The position numbers and the translations under genes were made by a program. From Stenotrophomonas sp. ESTM1D_MKCIP4_1 (GTDB taxonomy: Bacteria; Pseudomonadota; Gammaproteobacteria; Xanthomonadales; Xanthomonadaceae): DNA of 64,000 nt. Below the pieces are notes generated by a model that saw only the letters and a program-made list of their open reading frames with translations, was not told the origin of the DNA and ran no database searches. Of the stretch, positions 49,754-59,740 are shown one piece after another. Location of the stretch: assembly GCF_003086895.1 (NCBI RefSeq), contig NZ_CP026004.1, positions 560,084-624,083 of the forward strand, written 5' to 3'. Each line of letters begins with the position of its first letter. Position 1 is the stretch's first letter.

Positions 49754-50698
49754 TCAGCGCTCCAGCACGATCTTCGCGTAGCGCGGGTCGGTGTAGCTTT
49801 CGCGGATGGCCTCTTCAAACGGCGTCTGCTTCACGCCGAACACGGCCTCGGTGTCGATGCCCTTGAAATCATCGCCGGCACTGAGCGCCTTCAGCTGGTC
49901 GGCGGTGAAGGGCGGCTTGCTGCTGAACAGGCTGTAGACCTTCAGCAGGAAGGCGAAGAATCCGATCGGGATATGCACGATGACGGTGTGCAGCTTCTTC
50001 ACCCGCTTGATGGTGCGGATGATGTCCACGTAGTCCACGCGGGTGTCGCCGACGATGTCGAAGACCTCGCCATCGGGTTCGGTCTCGATGCACCTGGCGA
50101 TGCAGCGGCAGAAGTCGCGTTCGTACAGCGGCTGGCGCATGAACCGGCCGTCACCGGGAATCGGGAACACGGGGGTGCGTGCCATGAAGCGCGACAGCCA
50201 GCCCAGGTGCTTGGGGTCGAACCAGCCGAACATCAGCGTCGGCCGCAGCACGCAGTGGCGCTGGCCGCTGGCAACCACCATTTCTTCCTGCTCGCGCTTG
50301 GTGTTGGTGTAGTCATCCTTGGCCACCGAGTTCACTACCGACGAGCTGATGTGCACCATGTAGGGCACGGCGGCGTCCTGGGTCGCCTTCAGCACGTGGC
50401 CGGTGGCGGTGATGTTGTTGCGCACGAACAGGTCGGTGGTCTTGCCGGTGATCTGCGCATGCAGCTGCACCACGCAGGCCGCGCCGCTGAACTCGCCGGC
50501 CCAGCCGCCCGGTTCGGCCAGGTCGGCCAGCACCACCCGCACGTCCGGGTGCAGTTTCTGCAGGATGTCCAGGTTGTGCGCGTGCTTGTCGATGGCCACC
50601 AGCTGGGTGTAGCCCTGCTGCTTGAGCTCGACGATCAGGTTCTGCCCGACCAGCCCGGCGGCCCCGGTGATGACGATCTTGGCGTGCTTGTCGGTCAT
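49754..50698 (-). CDS. NAD-dependent sugar epimerase/dehydratase (extended SDR)
   Basis: A 314-residue protein with the NAD-binding motif VITGAAGLVGQNLI, a Ser/Tyr/Lys triad suggested by ISSSVVNS and DYTNTKREQ, and a C-terminal substrate part (RQPLYERDFCRCIARCIE, EVFDIVGDTRVDYVDII). It belongs to the extended SDR group that acts on nucleotide sugars. In this operon it follows the DprE2-like gene by 1 bp. It could supply or alter a lipid- or nucleotide-linked sugar; the substrate cannot be read from the sequence. Confidence 0.82.
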   Translation of the reverse strand: MTDKHAKIVITGAAGLVGQNLIVELKQQGYTQLVAIDKHAHNLDILQKLHPDVRVVLADLAEPGGWAGEFSGAACVVQLHAQITGKTTDLFVRNNITATGHVLKATQDAAVPYMVHISSSVVNSVAKDDYTNTKREQEEMVVASGQRHCVLRPTLMFGWFDPKHLGWLSRFMARTPVFPIPGDGRFMRQPLYERDFCRCIARCIETEPDGEVFDIVGDTRVDYVDIIRTIKRVKKLHTVIVHIPIGFFAFLLKVYSLFSSKPPFTADQLKALSAGDDFKGIDTEAVFGVKQTPFEEAIRESYTDPRYAKIVLER

Positions 50699-50699
50699 G

Positions 50700-51431
50700 T
50701 CAGAGCTTGATCCTGCGGAAGACGAATTCGGGAATGTTCTTGATGATCATCATGATCGCCCACCAGAAGCCGGGCAGGTAGGCAACGGCCTTGCGCTTGC
50801 CGATGGCCTTGAGGATGCCTGCCGCCACCTTGTCCGGCGTTGCCCACAGCGCGCCCTTCTTGAAGGCGGCCGTCATCGGCGTATCGACAAAGCCCGGCTT
50901 GATGACCAGCACGTTGATGCCGGCCGGGCGCAGGCGCTGGCCCAGGCCGCTCAGGTAGGCGGTCACGGCGGCCTTGGCGCTGCCGTAGAGGTAGTTGCTG
51001 GCACGGCCACGGTCACCGGCCACCGAGGAGATCACCGCCACGCTGGCGCCGGACTGCAGGCGCTGGGCGAGGGCCGCTGCCAGGGCGATGGTGGAGGTGC
51101 CATTGGTGGCGAACTCGCGCAGCGACAGCTCGACCGAGGCATCACAGGCGGCCTGGTCAGGCAGGGTGCCGTGGGCGATGAGCACCGTGTCCACGCTGCC
51201 CAGTGCCGACCAGGCGTCGTCCAGCAGCGCACCGTGTGCGGACAGGTCGTTCACGTCCAGCACACCGGTATGCACGTGCTGCGCGCCGCGCACGCGCAGG
51301 TCGGCGGCAATGGCGTCCAGCCTGCCGGCACTGCGGCCCACCAGGTAGAGCGCGGCGGCGCGCCCGGCGTACAGGCGCGCGACGGATTCGGCGATGGCCG
51401 AGGTGGCGCCGATGATCAGGATCTTCTGCAT
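50700..51431 (-). CDS. SDR oxidoreductase, DprE2-like (decaprenylphosphoryl-2-keto-ribose reductase)
   Basis: A 243-residue classic SDR: MQKILIIGATSAIAESVARLYA (cofactor site), ISSVAGDRGRASNYLYGSAKAAV (Ser-Tyr-Lys), and KPGFVDTPMT. The GATSAIA opening and the C-terminal membrane-associated helix (PGFWWAIMMIIKNIP) are features of DprE2. With DprE1 it would complete epimerisation of polyprenyl-P-ribose to polyprenyl-P-arabinose, reducing the 2-keto intermediate with NADH. The dprE1-like gene is 2 bp upstream. The assignment rests on family pattern plus gene order. Confidence 0.85.
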   Translation of the reverse strand: MQKILIIGATSAIAESVARLYAGRAAALYLVGRSAGRLDAIAADLRVRGAQHVHTGVLDVNDLSAHGALLDDAWSALGSVDTVLIAHGTLPDQAACDASVELSLREFATNGTSTIALAAALAQRLQSGASVAVISSVAGDRGRASNYLYGSAKAAVTAYLSGLGQRLRPAGINVLVIKPGFVDTPMTAAFKKGALWATPDKVAAGILKAIGKRKAVAYLPGFWWAIMMIIKNIPEFVFRRIKL

Positions 51432-51433
51432 GC

Positions 51434-52747
51434 TTACTCCATCACCCGGCGCCAGAAGCCGGATGAGAATCGTGGGTCGATGAAGCGGGAGAATGCTTCC
51501 CAGGCCGGGTAGGCCTGGCGGAACAGCACACCGGACATGCGTGCGTCCTTGGCGGCATAGACGGCACCGCCGGCCTCGCTGACGATGCGGTCCAGGCGAT
51601 CGAGCATCTTCAGCAGTTCCGGCCCGTCATTGGGGAAGTCCAGGGCCAGCGTGGTCCCCGGACGCGGGAATGACAGCATGCCCGGCGAAGGCCGGTCGCC
51701 AAATTCCTTCAGCACCGCCAGGAACGAGCCGCGTCCGCTGCGCGCGATCTCCGCCAGCAGGGCGGCGGTGGCATCGCGTGCGACAGCGGGCGGCAGCACG
51801 CACTGGTGCTGCAGGAAGCCGCGTGGGCCATACATGCGATTCCAGTGGTTGATGCCGTCCAGCGGGTAGAAGTAGCTCTGGTAGTGCGACAGGTGGCGGG
51901 CACGGCGTGCCGGCTGGCGCCAGTAGTACAGCGTGTTGAACGGGCGCAGGGTAAGCGGATTGACCAGCGACACCGGCGGCACGACGGGCATGCTGCGCCG
52001 GGGGGCGGCGCTGGGCGTGGCCGCCTGCGCGTCGCCCGGCGCGTGGTCGCCACGCAGGAAATGGCCGCGGCCGAGTTTCGACCCGCTGGCCAGGCAGTCG
52101 ATCCAGGCGACGGTGTACTCGAAGTCGCTGGCAGATGCACGCGACAGCTCGAAGAAGGCATCCAGGTTGTCAAAGCGGATCGATTCGGTTTCGATCCATG
52201 GACCCGGCACGCGCCGCAGCTGCAGCTCGGCCCAGGTAATGAAACCGGTCAGGCCCAGGCCGCCCACCGTGGCAGCGAACAGGCCGCTGTCATCGGCCGG
52301 GGTGAGCTGCTGGCGCGAACCATCGCTGCGCAGCAGTTCCAGGCAGCGCACATGGTGGCCGAAGGTGCCGGCGCGATGGTGGTTCTTGCCATGCACATCG
52401 TTGCCGATGGCGCCGCCCACGGTTGCATAGCGGGTGCCGGGGGTGACCGGCAGGAACCAGCCACGGGGCAGGGCGATGTCGAGGATGTCGGCCAGGGTGG
52501 CACCGGCCTCGCAGCGCACGATGCCGGTGGCCGGATCGAAGCTGATGAAGCGGTCCAGGGCGCGGCTGGTCAGTAGCGAAGCGCCCGGGTTGAGGCAGCT
52601 GTCGCCATAGCTGCGGCCATTGCCGTGCGGGAGCACCGTGCCGCCGTCGGGTGGCAACGGCAGCCCCGTTGCGCGGTCGAGCACCGGAACGAGGTGCTGC
52701 TGCACACGCGGGTAGCGTCCCCAGGACTGGCCGGACGCTGCACTCAT
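51434..52747 (-). CDS. FAD-binding oxidoreductase, DprE1-like (decaprenylphosphoryl-ribose 2-oxidase)
   Basis: A 437-residue VAO-type flavoprotein: FAD segment VLPHGNGRSYGDSCLNPG, TLADILDIALPRGWFLPVTPG, VGGAIGNDVHGKNHHRAGTFG and LLRSDGSRQ. The conserved VGGAIGNDVHGKNHH block is a hallmark of DprE1. It oxidises C2 of polyprenyl-P-ribose as the first half of the epimerisation. The start MSAASGQSWG overlaps the UbiA stop (ATGA). No signal peptide; in mycobacteria the enzyme works at the outer face of the membrane, which is not evident here. Confidence 0.88.
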   Translation of the reverse strand: MSAASGQSWGRYPRVQQHLVPVLDRATGLPLPPDGGTVLPHGNGRSYGDSCLNPGASLLTSRALDRFISFDPATGIVRCEAGATLADILDIALPRGWFLPVTPGTRYATVGGAIGNDVHGKNHHRAGTFGHHVRCLELLRSDGSRQQLTPADDSGLFAATVGGLGLTGFITWAELQLRRVPGPWIETESIRFDNLDAFFELSRASASDFEYTVAWIDCLASGSKLGRGHFLRGDHAPGDAQAATPSAAPRRSMPVVPPVSLVNPLTLRPFNTLYYWRQPARRARHLSHYQSYFYPLDGINHWNRMYGPRGFLQHQCVLPPAVARDATAALLAEIARSGRGSFLAVLKEFGDRPSPGMLSFPRPGTTLALDFPNDGPELLKMLDRLDRIVSEAGGAVYAAKDARMSGVLFRQAYPAWEAFSRFIDPRFSSGFWRRVME

Positions 52748-54162
52748 ATGGCGATCAGCACGATCAATACGCACAGCGCGATGACGATCTGGCTGCCGCG
52801 GTCCATGGCCGCGAACACGATCGGATCGTCATGCATGTCGCCGCGGTGGGAGACGATCCACATGCGGCTGATCCAGTACAGCAGGATCGGGCACAGCAGC
52901 CACAGCAGCTTCGGGTTGCGGTAGAGCTCCAGGCTTTCCGGGCTGTTGATGTACAGCGCGAACACCAGCACGCCGATGTAGCCGGCGGCGGCGCCCAGCG
53001 ACTGCACGAGCGGCAGGTCGGCCACGGAGTAGCCACGGCCGATCGCCGTTCCCTTGCCACTGGCCAGGGCGGAGGCAAGTTCGGTGTAGCGCTTGAGCAT
53101 GGCCAGGCTGAGGAACACGAACATCGAGAACGCCAGCAGCCAGAACGACAGCTCGGAATTGATCGCCACCGCACCGCCGATGATGCGCACGGTGTACAGC
53201 GCGGCCAGCAGCACGACGTCGATCATCACGATGCGCTTGAGCTTGAGCGAATAGCTCAGGGTCATCACGTAGTAGCACAGCAGCACGCCGGCGAAGGCAG
53301 GGCTGCATGCCAGGGCCAGGGCGAAACCGGCCAGGGTGATCAGCGGCGCCACCAGCAGGCCATGCAGCAGCGGCAGCGTGCCGGCCGCGAACGGTCGCTT
53401 GCGCTTGCGCGGATGCATGCGGTCCGGGGTCAGGTCGAGCAGGTCGTTGAGCAGGTAGACGCCCGACGCACACAGGCCGAACGCGAGGAACGCCGTGCCG
53501 GCATCGATGATCGAACCGATATCGAAGAACCGATGCGCGGTCAGCAGCGGTACCAGCACCAGCAGGTTCTTCAGCCACTGGTAGACGCGCAGCGCCTTGA
53601 TCCAGGTGATCAGGCCGCCGTTCTGCGAGGGCAGGTGGGCCAGCACCTCGGTCTGCCGGGCGGCGGCGTTGGCCAGCCCGGTGCCATTGTTGACCACGAT
53701 CGCGCCACCGGCATGGGCCCACACCTTCAGGTCGACCTGGCCATTGCCCATGTAATCGAAGCCGCGTTCGCCAAAGCGCGCGGCCAGGGCCTGGCCCTTG
53801 TTGCTGCCGGACAGGTTGGTCTGGCCATCGCTGGCCATCACTTCCTCGAACAGGCCCAGATGGTCGGCGATGGGTTGCACCAGCAGGCGGTCGGAGGCAG
53901 TACACAGCACGCGCGGGCGCTGCGTGGTGGTGCGCAGGATTTCCAGCACGCGCTCGTCGTAGGGCAGGGTCTCGGCGGGCAACTGCACGCGCGACGCCAG
54001 CTGGCGCTTCACGTAGGCCTTGCCCCGCAGCAGCCAGAACGGCACCAGGAAAATGTACAGCGGGTGGTGGGCCAGCAGGGCCAGCAGGGACTCGTAAAGG
54101 ATGTCCGAGCGCAGCAGGGTGCCGTCAAGATCGACGCAGAGCGGGCGGTGGGAGGCCGTCAC
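52744..54162 (-). CDS. HAD phosphatase-UbiA prenyltransferase fusion (probable polyprenyl-P phosphoribosyl transferase)
   Basis: A 472-residue protein. Residues ~1-180 are a HAD phosphatase-like domain (CVDLDGTLLRSD with Asp11/Asp13, TASDRLL, GNGQVDLKVW). Residues ~185-470 are a UbiA domain with about eight helices, an Asp-rich motif NDLLDLTPDRMHPRKRKRP and YSLKLKRIVMIDV. UbiA members of the DPPR-synthase type add 5-phosphoribose to polyprenyl phosphate; the HAD part could then remove the 5-phosphate. The two activities are separate proteins in mycobacteria. A 113-bp, less GC-rich gap upstream may hold a promoter. Confidence 0.85.
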   Translation of the reverse strand: MTASHRPLCVDLDGTLLRSDILYESLLALLAHHPLYIFLVPFWLLRGKAYVKRQLASRVQLPAETLPYDERVLEILRTTTQRPRVLCTASDRLLVQPIADHLGLFEEVMASDGQTNLSGSNKGQALAARFGERGFDYMGNGQVDLKVWAHAGGAIVVNNGTGLANAAARQTEVLAHLPSQNGGLITWIKALRVYQWLKNLLVLVPLLTAHRFFDIGSIIDAGTAFLAFGLCASGVYLLNDLLDLTPDRMHPRKRKRPFAAGTLPLLHGLLVAPLITLAGFALALACSPAFAGVLLCYYVMTLSYSLKLKRIVMIDVVLLAALYTVRIIGGAVAINSELSFWLLAFSMFVFLSLAMLKRYTELASALASGKGTAIGRGYSVADLPLVQSLGAAAGYIGVLVFALYINSPESLELYRNPKLLWLLCPILLYWISRMWIVSHRGDMHDDPIVFAAMDRGSQIVIALCVLIVLIAI

Positions 54163-54275
54163 AGCGGGAATGCTCCGGGGTGTGCTGCATCGAAATGTTG
54201 CATTGCTGAACCTTATGTTTCGTCAGTTGACCGACTGGATGATAAATGAAGGTGGTGACCGGGTCAGTACGGGCC

Positions 54276-55259
54276 TCAGCGCCTGGCTGCAGCCCTCAGC
54301 GCGCGGGATTCCAGCGCGGCCATGGCCAGCATGCCCACCAGGACGGCCAGCCACAGACTGGCCAGGCGGATGCCGATGGCAATGGCCAGTGCAGCGTCCG
54401 CCTTGATGCCGCAGGCCACCAGCATCAGCACGATGGCCGCTTCGGTGGTGCCGACGCCGCCGGGTACGAAGGACAGTGCGCCGATCAGCATCGCCATCGG
54501 GTAGATTCCCAGCAGCAACGGGGCCGGCACGCTGATGCCCGAGCTGTGGCACAGCCAGGCGAAGGCTGCTGCTGTCAGCGACCATGCCGCGCTGCCCCAG
54601 CCCATGCTGCCCAGCAGCAGTCGGGTGCGCAGCAGGGGCGCCAGCGCGGTGCCACCATCAATCAGGAAGTCCGCCGTGCGCCGCACGCGGGTGCCCGGCA
54701 GGCGTGCGCTCAGCCCGCGCGCCCACCGCGCCAGCGGCGGCCAGCAGGCAAGGGCAAGCAGTGCCAGCAGCACTACGAGAATGATCAGCACAAGCATGCC
54801 GAACGCCGGAAACAGCGTGGCTGCCCCGATCGACAGCAGCGTGATGATGAGCAGGTCGATGGCCCGCTCGAAGATGAAGGCGGTCAGCGTGGCCTGGGCG
54901 GGAATGCCCTGCCAGCTGAAGTAGCGGATGCGCAGCAGCTCACCGGCCTTGCCTGGTGATGCCGTGAACGCGAAGCCGGCGAGGTAGGCCACCAGTCCCT
55001 GCCACCAGGCATGGACGGGATGGCCCTGTGCCGCGAGCACGCGGCGCCAGCGCTGGTAGCGGCAGACATAACTGAGCAGCACCAGGGCGGCGCAGGCAGA
55101 CAGGGGCACTGCAAGTTCGGCCAACTGCGACAGGATGTTCCGGTCGCGATCGAAGTACGCCAGTGCGGCCAGATAGACCACGGCAATGGCGGTGACCCAG
55201 AGGCCCGCACGCCCTCCGCGTGCCGGCTGCACCGGCAGCGGAGGGCGGAGGTGGGTCAT
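54276..55259 (-). CDS. Lysylphosphatidylglycerol-synthase-TM-type membrane protein
   Basis: A 327-residue protein with about eight membrane helices of the LPG_synthase_TM/UPF0104 family: [34 protein letters not shown] (family signature), [14 protein letters not shown] and [20 protein letters not shown]. Members include the flippase part of MprF and many lipid-transport-like proteins of polysaccharide loci. Moving a lipid-linked intermediate is a reasonable guess. Its ATG overlaps the etfA stop (TAATG). Confidence 0.85.
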   Translation of the reverse strand: MTHLRPPLPVQPARGGRAGLWVTAIAVVYLAALAYFDRDRNILSQLAELAVPLSACAALVLLSYVCRYQRWRRVLAAQGHPVHAWWQGLVAYLAGFAFTASPGKAGELLRIRYFSWQGIPAQATLTAFIFERAIDLLIITLLSIGAATLFPAFGMLVLIILVVLLALLALACWPPLARWARGLSARLPGTRVRRTADFLIDGGTALAPLLRTRLLLGSMGWGSAAWSLTAAAFAWLCHSSGISVPAPLLLGIYPMAMLIGALSFVPGGVGTTEAAIVLMLVACGIKADAALAIAIGIRLASLWLAVLVGMLAMAALESRALRAAARR

Positions 55260-56197
55260 TACAGTGCCTTTTCCAGCTCCGGCAGGACCGCAAACAGATC
55301 GCCGACCAGGCCGATGTCGGCGATCTCGAAGATCGGCGAATCCGCATCCTTGTTGATGGCAACGATCGTGCCGGCGTCCTTGATGCCGGTCAGGTGCTGG
55401 ATGGCACCGCTGATGCCGACGGCCACGTACAGTTCCGGCGCGATGATCTTGCCGGTCTGGCCGACCTGCAGGTCGCTGGGCACATAGCCGGCGTCAACCG
55501 CGGCGCGCGAGGCACCGACGGCGGCACCGAGCTTGTCGGCCAGCTGGAAGATGACCTTGAAGTTCTCTTCCGAGCCGACGCCACGGCCACCGGAGACCAC
55601 GCGCTTGGCGCTCTGCAGGTCCGGGCGGTCGCTTGCACCGGCGGCCAGGCCGACGAAGCGGGTGTGCGCAGGCAGGGCGGCATCGACGCTGGCCGCTTCA
55701 ACGGTGGCGCTGCCACCCTGGGCGGCTTCCGGCCACGATGCGGCACGCACGGTGGCGACCACGACCTGGTCGGCCGGTGCTTCCACGGTGATGATGGCGT
55801 TGCCGGCATAGATCGGGCGCTTGAAGGTGTGGCTGCCTTCCACAGCCATCAGGTCCGATACCTGGTTCACGCCCAGCAGGGCGGCCACGCACGGCATCAG
55901 GTCCTTGCCGAACGTGGTGGACGGGCCGAACACGTGGCTGTAGCCCTTGGCCAGCTGCGCGATCTGCGGGGCCAGCACCTGGGCGATGGCCTGCGCGTTG
56001 GCGGCGTTGGCCACGGTCAGGACCTTGGCGACGCCGGCGATCTTCGCGGCTTCAGCCGCCACGGCGGCCGGGTCGGCGGCCAGCACCAGCACGTCGATGC
56101 TGGCACCGTTGATGGCGGCAGCGGCGCTGACGGTCTTGGCGGTGGCGGCGTTGAGCTTGCCGTCGTGGTGCTCGGCGATGACGAGAATCTTGCTCAT
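55259..56197 (-). CDS. etfA: Electron transfer flavoprotein alpha subunit
   Basis: A 312-residue protein. The C-terminal FAD domain has [37 protein letters not shown], and the family signature around [21 protein letters not shown]. With EtfB it carries electrons from acyl-CoA and other dehydrogenases to the quinone pool. It directly overlaps etfB's stop. The etf genes form the right border of the variable LPS region, as in Xanthomonas. Confidence 0.95.
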   Translation of the reverse strand: MSKILVIAEHHDGKLNAATAKTVSAAAAINGASIDVLVLAADPAAVAAEAAKIAGVAKVLTVANAANAQAIAQVLAPQIAQLAKGYSHVFGPSTTFGKDLMPCVAALLGVNQVSDLMAVEGSHTFKRPIYAGNAIITVEAPADQVVVATVRAASWPEAAQGGSATVEAASVDAALPAHTRFVGLAAGASDRPDLQSAKRVVSGGRGVGSEENFKVIFQLADKLGAAVGASRAAVDAGYVPSDLQVGQTGKIIAPELYVAVGISGAIQHLTGIKDAGTIVAINKDADSPIFEIADIGLVGDLFAVLPELEKAL

Positions 56198-56943
56198 TAC
56201 AGCAGCCCCTTCTGCTTGAGTGCGGCAACCAGTTCGGCCGCGTCTTTGACCATCACACCCTTGCTGCGCTTGGACGGCGCGGCGTACTGGGTGGTCTTGA
56301 AGGTATCGGCGGCTTCAACGCCGAGGTCGGCCAGCTGCAGGGTTTCCAGCGGCTTGGCCTTGGCCTTCATGATGTCCGGCAGCTTGATGAAGCGCGGCTC
56401 GTTCAGGCGCAGGTCGGTGGTGACCACCGCCGGCAGGTCCACTTCCAGCGTTTCCAGGCCGGCGTCGACTTCGCGGGTCACCGTGGCCTTGCCGTCGGCA
56501 ATGTCCAGCTTGCTGGCGAAGGTCGCCTGCGGGCGGCCCCAGAGCGTGGCCAGCATCTGGCCGGTCTGGTTGGCGTCATCATCGATGGCCTGCTTGCCCA
56601 GGATCACCAGGTCCGGCTGTTCCTTCTCGACCAGCTTGAGCAGGGTGCGTGCGGCGGTGAGCGGCTGGATGGCCTGGTCGGTGACGACGTGAATGGCTCG
56701 GTTTGCGCCCATCGCCAGGCCGTTGCGCAGGTGCGCCTGGGCATCGGCGGGAGCGATGGTGGCCACCACGACTTCGGTCGCGATGCCCTTGTCGCGCAGG
56801 CGCAGGGCTTCTTCCAGCGCGATTTCATCGAAGGGGTTGGGGGACAGCTTGACGCCATCGGTGACCACGCCGGAACCGTCCGGCTTGACCTGAATGCGGA
56901 CGTTGTAGTCCACCACGCGCTTGTACGCGACGAGGATTTTCAT
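56197..56943 (-). CDS. etfB: Electron transfer flavoprotein beta subunit
   Basis: A 248-residue protein: [51 protein letters not shown] and the C-terminal [15 protein letters not shown], all as in EtfB. It binds AMP and partners EtfA, encoded next with a one-base overlap of stop and start. It is transcribed divergently from rmlB; the ~285-bp gap contains a GTAG palindrome but no promoter I could define. Confidence 0.95.
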   Translation of the reverse strand: MKILVAYKRVVDYNVRIQVKPDGSGVVTDGVKLSPNPFDEIALEEALRLRDKGIATEVVVATIAPADAQAHLRNGLAMGANRAIHVVTDQAIQPLTAARTLLKLVEKEQPDLVILGKQAIDDDANQTGQMLATLWGRPQATFASKLDIADGKATVTREVDAGLETLEVDLPAVVTTDLRLNEPRFIKLPDIMKAKAKPLETLQLADLGVEAADTFKTTQYAAPSKRSKGVMVKDAAELVAALKQKGLL

Positions 56944-56959
56944 CTGGTACTCGATCCTT

Positions 56960-56982
56960 GTAGTGCCGGCCCCTGGCCGGTT
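56960..56982. repeat. GTAG palindrome (SMAG type)
   Basis: GTAGTGCCGGCCCCTGGCCGGTTCA, in the etfB leader. The arms are slightly imperfect. Confidence 0.65.
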
Positions 56983-57228
56983 CACAGTAACGGGAAACGT
57001 CCGGTCCTCGCACAGCAACCGGTTCGGGGGTGGGATCCCGATTCTAGCTGGCTTGAGGTGACCATGCGAATGCGTATGGTTTTGCTGCGGTGCCGCAAAA
57101 AGGTGGCTTCCGGCGTCATTGTTCACGTCCTGCACGCAGTCGTGAAGAAGACCGCGATGTATGCTGTGCCGCTGTGCCGGGGCCCGTGGGGCGCCGCTGG
57201 AAGAACTCAAATAACAGGAGAACAGGTA

Positions 57229-58284
57229 GTGCCCACATGGCTTGTCACCGGCGGCGCCGGATTCATTGGCGGTAACTTCGTTCTCGAAGCGGTCGCCCGC
57301 GGCATCAAGGTCGTCAATCTCGACGCACTGACCTACGCCGGCAACCTGAAGACCCTGTCCAGCCTGGACGGCAACCTGGACCACGTGTTCGTGCAGGGCG
57401 ACATCGGCGACAGTGCGCTGGTCGCCCGCCTGCTGGCCGAGCACCGCCCCGACGCGGTGCTGAACTTCGCCGCCGAAAGCCACGTGGACCGGTCCATCGA
57501 TGGGCCGGGTGCCTTCATCCAGACCAACGTGGTCGGCACCCTGGGCCTGCTGGAAGCGGTGCGTGACTACTGGAAGGCGCTGCCGGCCGAGCAGGGCGCG
57601 GCCTTCCGCTTCCTGCACGTGTCCACCGACGAGGTGTACGGCACGCTGGGCGAGACCGGCAAGTTCAGCGAGACCACCCCGTACGCGCCCAACTCGCCGT
57701 ACTCGGCGTCCAAGGCCGCTTCGGACCACCTGGTGCGTGCGTTCCACCACACCTACGGGTTGCCGGTGCTGACCACCAACTGTTCCAACAACTATGGCCC
57801 CTACCACTTCCCCGAGAAGCTGATCCCGCTGGTGATCGCCAAGGCCCTGGCCGGCGAGCCGCTGCCGGTGTACGGCGATGGCAAGCAGGTGCGCGACTGG
57901 CTGTTCGTGACCGACCACTGCGAAGCGATCCGTACCGTGCTGGCCAAGGGCCAGGTCGGCGAGACCTACAACGTCGGCGGCAACTCGGAAAAGCAGAACA
58001 TCGAGGTGGTGCAGGCGATCTGCGCGCTGCTCGATGCGCGCCGCCCGCGTGAGGATGGCCAGCCGCGCAGCAGCCAGATCACCTACGTGGCCGATCGTCC
58101 CGGCCATGACCGCCGCTACGCGATCGATGCCTCGAAGCTTAAGAACGACCTGGGCTGGGAACCGGCCTACACCTTCGAGCAGGGCATTGCCTTCACCGTC
58201 GATTGGTACCTGGACAACCAGGAATGGGTGAACGGCGTGCTCGACGGCAGCTACCGCCTGCAGCGCATCGGCACCAGCGCCTGA
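57229..58284 (+). CDS. rmlB: dTDP-glucose 4,6-dehydratase
   Basis: A 351-residue extended SDR with GTG as start (CAGGAG 8 bases upstream), giving [M][18 protein letters not shown]. Catalytic residues are in HVSTDEVYG and [28 protein letters not shown] and [12 protein letters not shown] are family blocks. It converts dTDP-glucose to the 4-keto-6-deoxy sugar, the second step to dTDP-L-rhamnose. First of rmlBACD, with 14 bp to rmlA. Rhamnose would feed the O-antigen built by the neighbouring transferases. Confidence 0.96.
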   Translation: MPTWLVTGGAGFIGGNFVLEAVARGIKVVNLDALTYAGNLKTLSSLDGNLDHVFVQGDIGDSALVARLLAEHRPDAVLNFAAESHVDRSIDGPGAFIQTNVVGTLGLLEAVRDYWKALPAEQGAAFRFLHVSTDEVYGTLGETGKFSETTPYAPNSPYSASKAASDHLVRAFHHTYGLPVLTTNCSNNYGPYHFPEKLIPLVIAKALAGEPLPVYGDGKQVRDWLFVTDHCEAIRTVLAKGQVGETYNVGGNSEKQNIEVVQAICALLDARRPREDGQPRSSQITYVADRPGHDRRYAIDASKLKNDLGWEPAYTFEQGIAFTVDWYLDNQEWVNGVLDGSYRLQRIGTSA

Positions 58285-58298
58285 AACCAGGAGACGAC

Positions 58299-59186
58299 AT
58301 GACGCAGCGTAAAGGCATCATCCTTGCCGGCGGCTCCGGCACCCGGCTGTACCCCATCACCAAGGGCGTCAGCAAGCAGCTGCTGCCGGTGTACGACAAG
58401 CCGATGATCTACTACCCGCTCAGCGTGCTGATGCTGGCGGGCATCCGTGAAGTGCTGATCATCAACACGCCGCACGAACAGGCCCTGTTCCAGCAGTTGC
58501 TGGGCGATGGTTCGCAGTGGGGCATGGACATCCAGTACGCCGTGCAGCCGAGCCCGGACGGGCTGGCGCAGGCTTACCTGATCGGCCGCGATTTCGTAGC
58601 CGGCAAGCCCAGCTGCCTGGTGCTGGGTGACAACATCTTCCATGGCCATGGCCTGCGCGAGGTGCTCAAGCGCGCCGATGAGCGGGTGAACGGTTCCACC
58701 GTGTTCGGCTACTGGGTGAACGACCCGGAGCGCTATGGCGTGGCCGAGTTCGATAAGGGTGGCAAGGTGATCGACCTGGTGGAGAAGCCGGAGAACCCGC
58801 GCTCCAACTACGCCGTGACCGGCCTGTACTTCTACGATGGCAACGCCAGCGATCATGCCGCCGAGCTGAAGCCGTCGCCGCGCGGCGAGCTGGAGATCAC
58901 CGATCTCAACAAGCGCTACCTGGCCGACGGCAACCTGCATCTGGAAGCGCTGGGCCGCGGTTATGCCTGGCTCGATACCGGCACCCACCAGTCGCTGCTG
59001 GAAGCCTCCAACTTCATCGAGACCATCCAGACGCGGCAGGGCCTGCAGGTGTGCTGCCCTGAGGAAATCGCCTTCGGCCAGGGCTGGATCAACGCCGAGC
59101 AGCTGGAGGCACTGGCTGCCCCGCTGATCAAGAATGGCTACGGCCAGTACCTGCACAAACTTGCCCTGCGTGGAGTCGTTCCGTGA
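58299..59186 (+). CDS. rmlA: Glucose-1-phosphate thymidylyltransferase
   Basis: A 295-residue nucleotidyltransferase: [20 protein letters not shown] (with the LAGGxGTRL loop), [29 protein letters not shown], and the sugar-site [19 protein letters not shown]. It forms dTDP-glucose. It is preceded by CAGGAGA. The stop overlaps rmlC's GTG start (GTGA). Confidence 0.96.
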   Translation: MTQRKGIILAGGSGTRLYPITKGVSKQLLPVYDKPMIYYPLSVLMLAGIREVLIINTPHEQALFQQLLGDGSQWGMDIQYAVQPSPDGLAQAYLIGRDFVAGKPSCLVLGDNIFHGHGLREVLKRADERVNGSTVFGYWVNDPERYGVAEFDKGGKVIDLVEKPENPRSNYAVTGLYFYDGNASDHAAELKPSPRGELEITDLNKRYLADGNLHLEALGRGYAWLDTGTHQSLLEASNFIETIQTRQGLQVCCPEEIAFGQGWINAEQLEALAAPLIKNGYGQYLHKLALRGVVP

Positions 59187-59740
59187 AAGTGATTGAAACC
59201 AAGTTGCCCGGCTGCGTAGTGATCGAGCCGGCTGTGTTCGGCGATGCGCGTGGCTACTTCTTCGAGACCTGGAACGCCGAACGCTTCGCCGCGCTGGGCC
59301 TGCCGGACCGGTTCGTGCAGAGCAACGTGTCCACCTCGGCGCAGGGCGTGCTGCGCGGCCTGCATTACCAGTGGCCGCGCCCGCAGGGAAAGCTGGTCAG
59401 CGTGCTGGAAGGCGAGGTCTATGACGTGGCCGTCGACATCCGTCGCGGCTCGCCGACCTTCGGCCAGTGGGATGCGGTGGTGCTGAGCGCGGAAAACAAG
59501 AAGCAGTTCTGGATTCCGGAAGGCTTCGCCCATGGTTTTGCCGTGCTCTCCGAACGCGCGGTGTTCAGCTACCTGTGCACCGAGGTCTATCTGAAGGACT
59601 TCGATGCCGGCGTGCGCTGGAATGACGCAGACATCGCCGTCGACTGGCCGGTGAGTGCGCCCACCCTGTCGGCCAAGGACGAGAACGCGCCCTTCCTGAA
59701 AGACATCGCCGAAGACCGCCTGCCGGTCTACACCCCATGA
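59183..59740 (+). CDS. rmlC: dTDP-4-dehydrorhamnose 3,5-epimerase
   Basis: A 185-residue cupin starting at a [30 protein letters not shown] (catalytic His) and [16 protein letters not shown] are the RmlC signature blocks. It epimerises C3 and C5 of the 4-keto sugar. It overlaps rmlA and rmlD by four bases each, showing tight coupling. Confidence 0.95.
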   Translation: MKVIETKLPGCVVIEPAVFGDARGYFFETWNAERFAALGLPDRFVQSNVSTSAQGVLRGLHYQWPRPQGKLVSVLEGEVYDVAVDIRRGSPTFGQWDAVVLSAENKKQFWIPEGFAHGFAVLSERAVFSYLCTEVYLKDFDAGVRWNDADIAVDWPVSAPTLSAKDENAPFLKDIAEDRLPVYTP

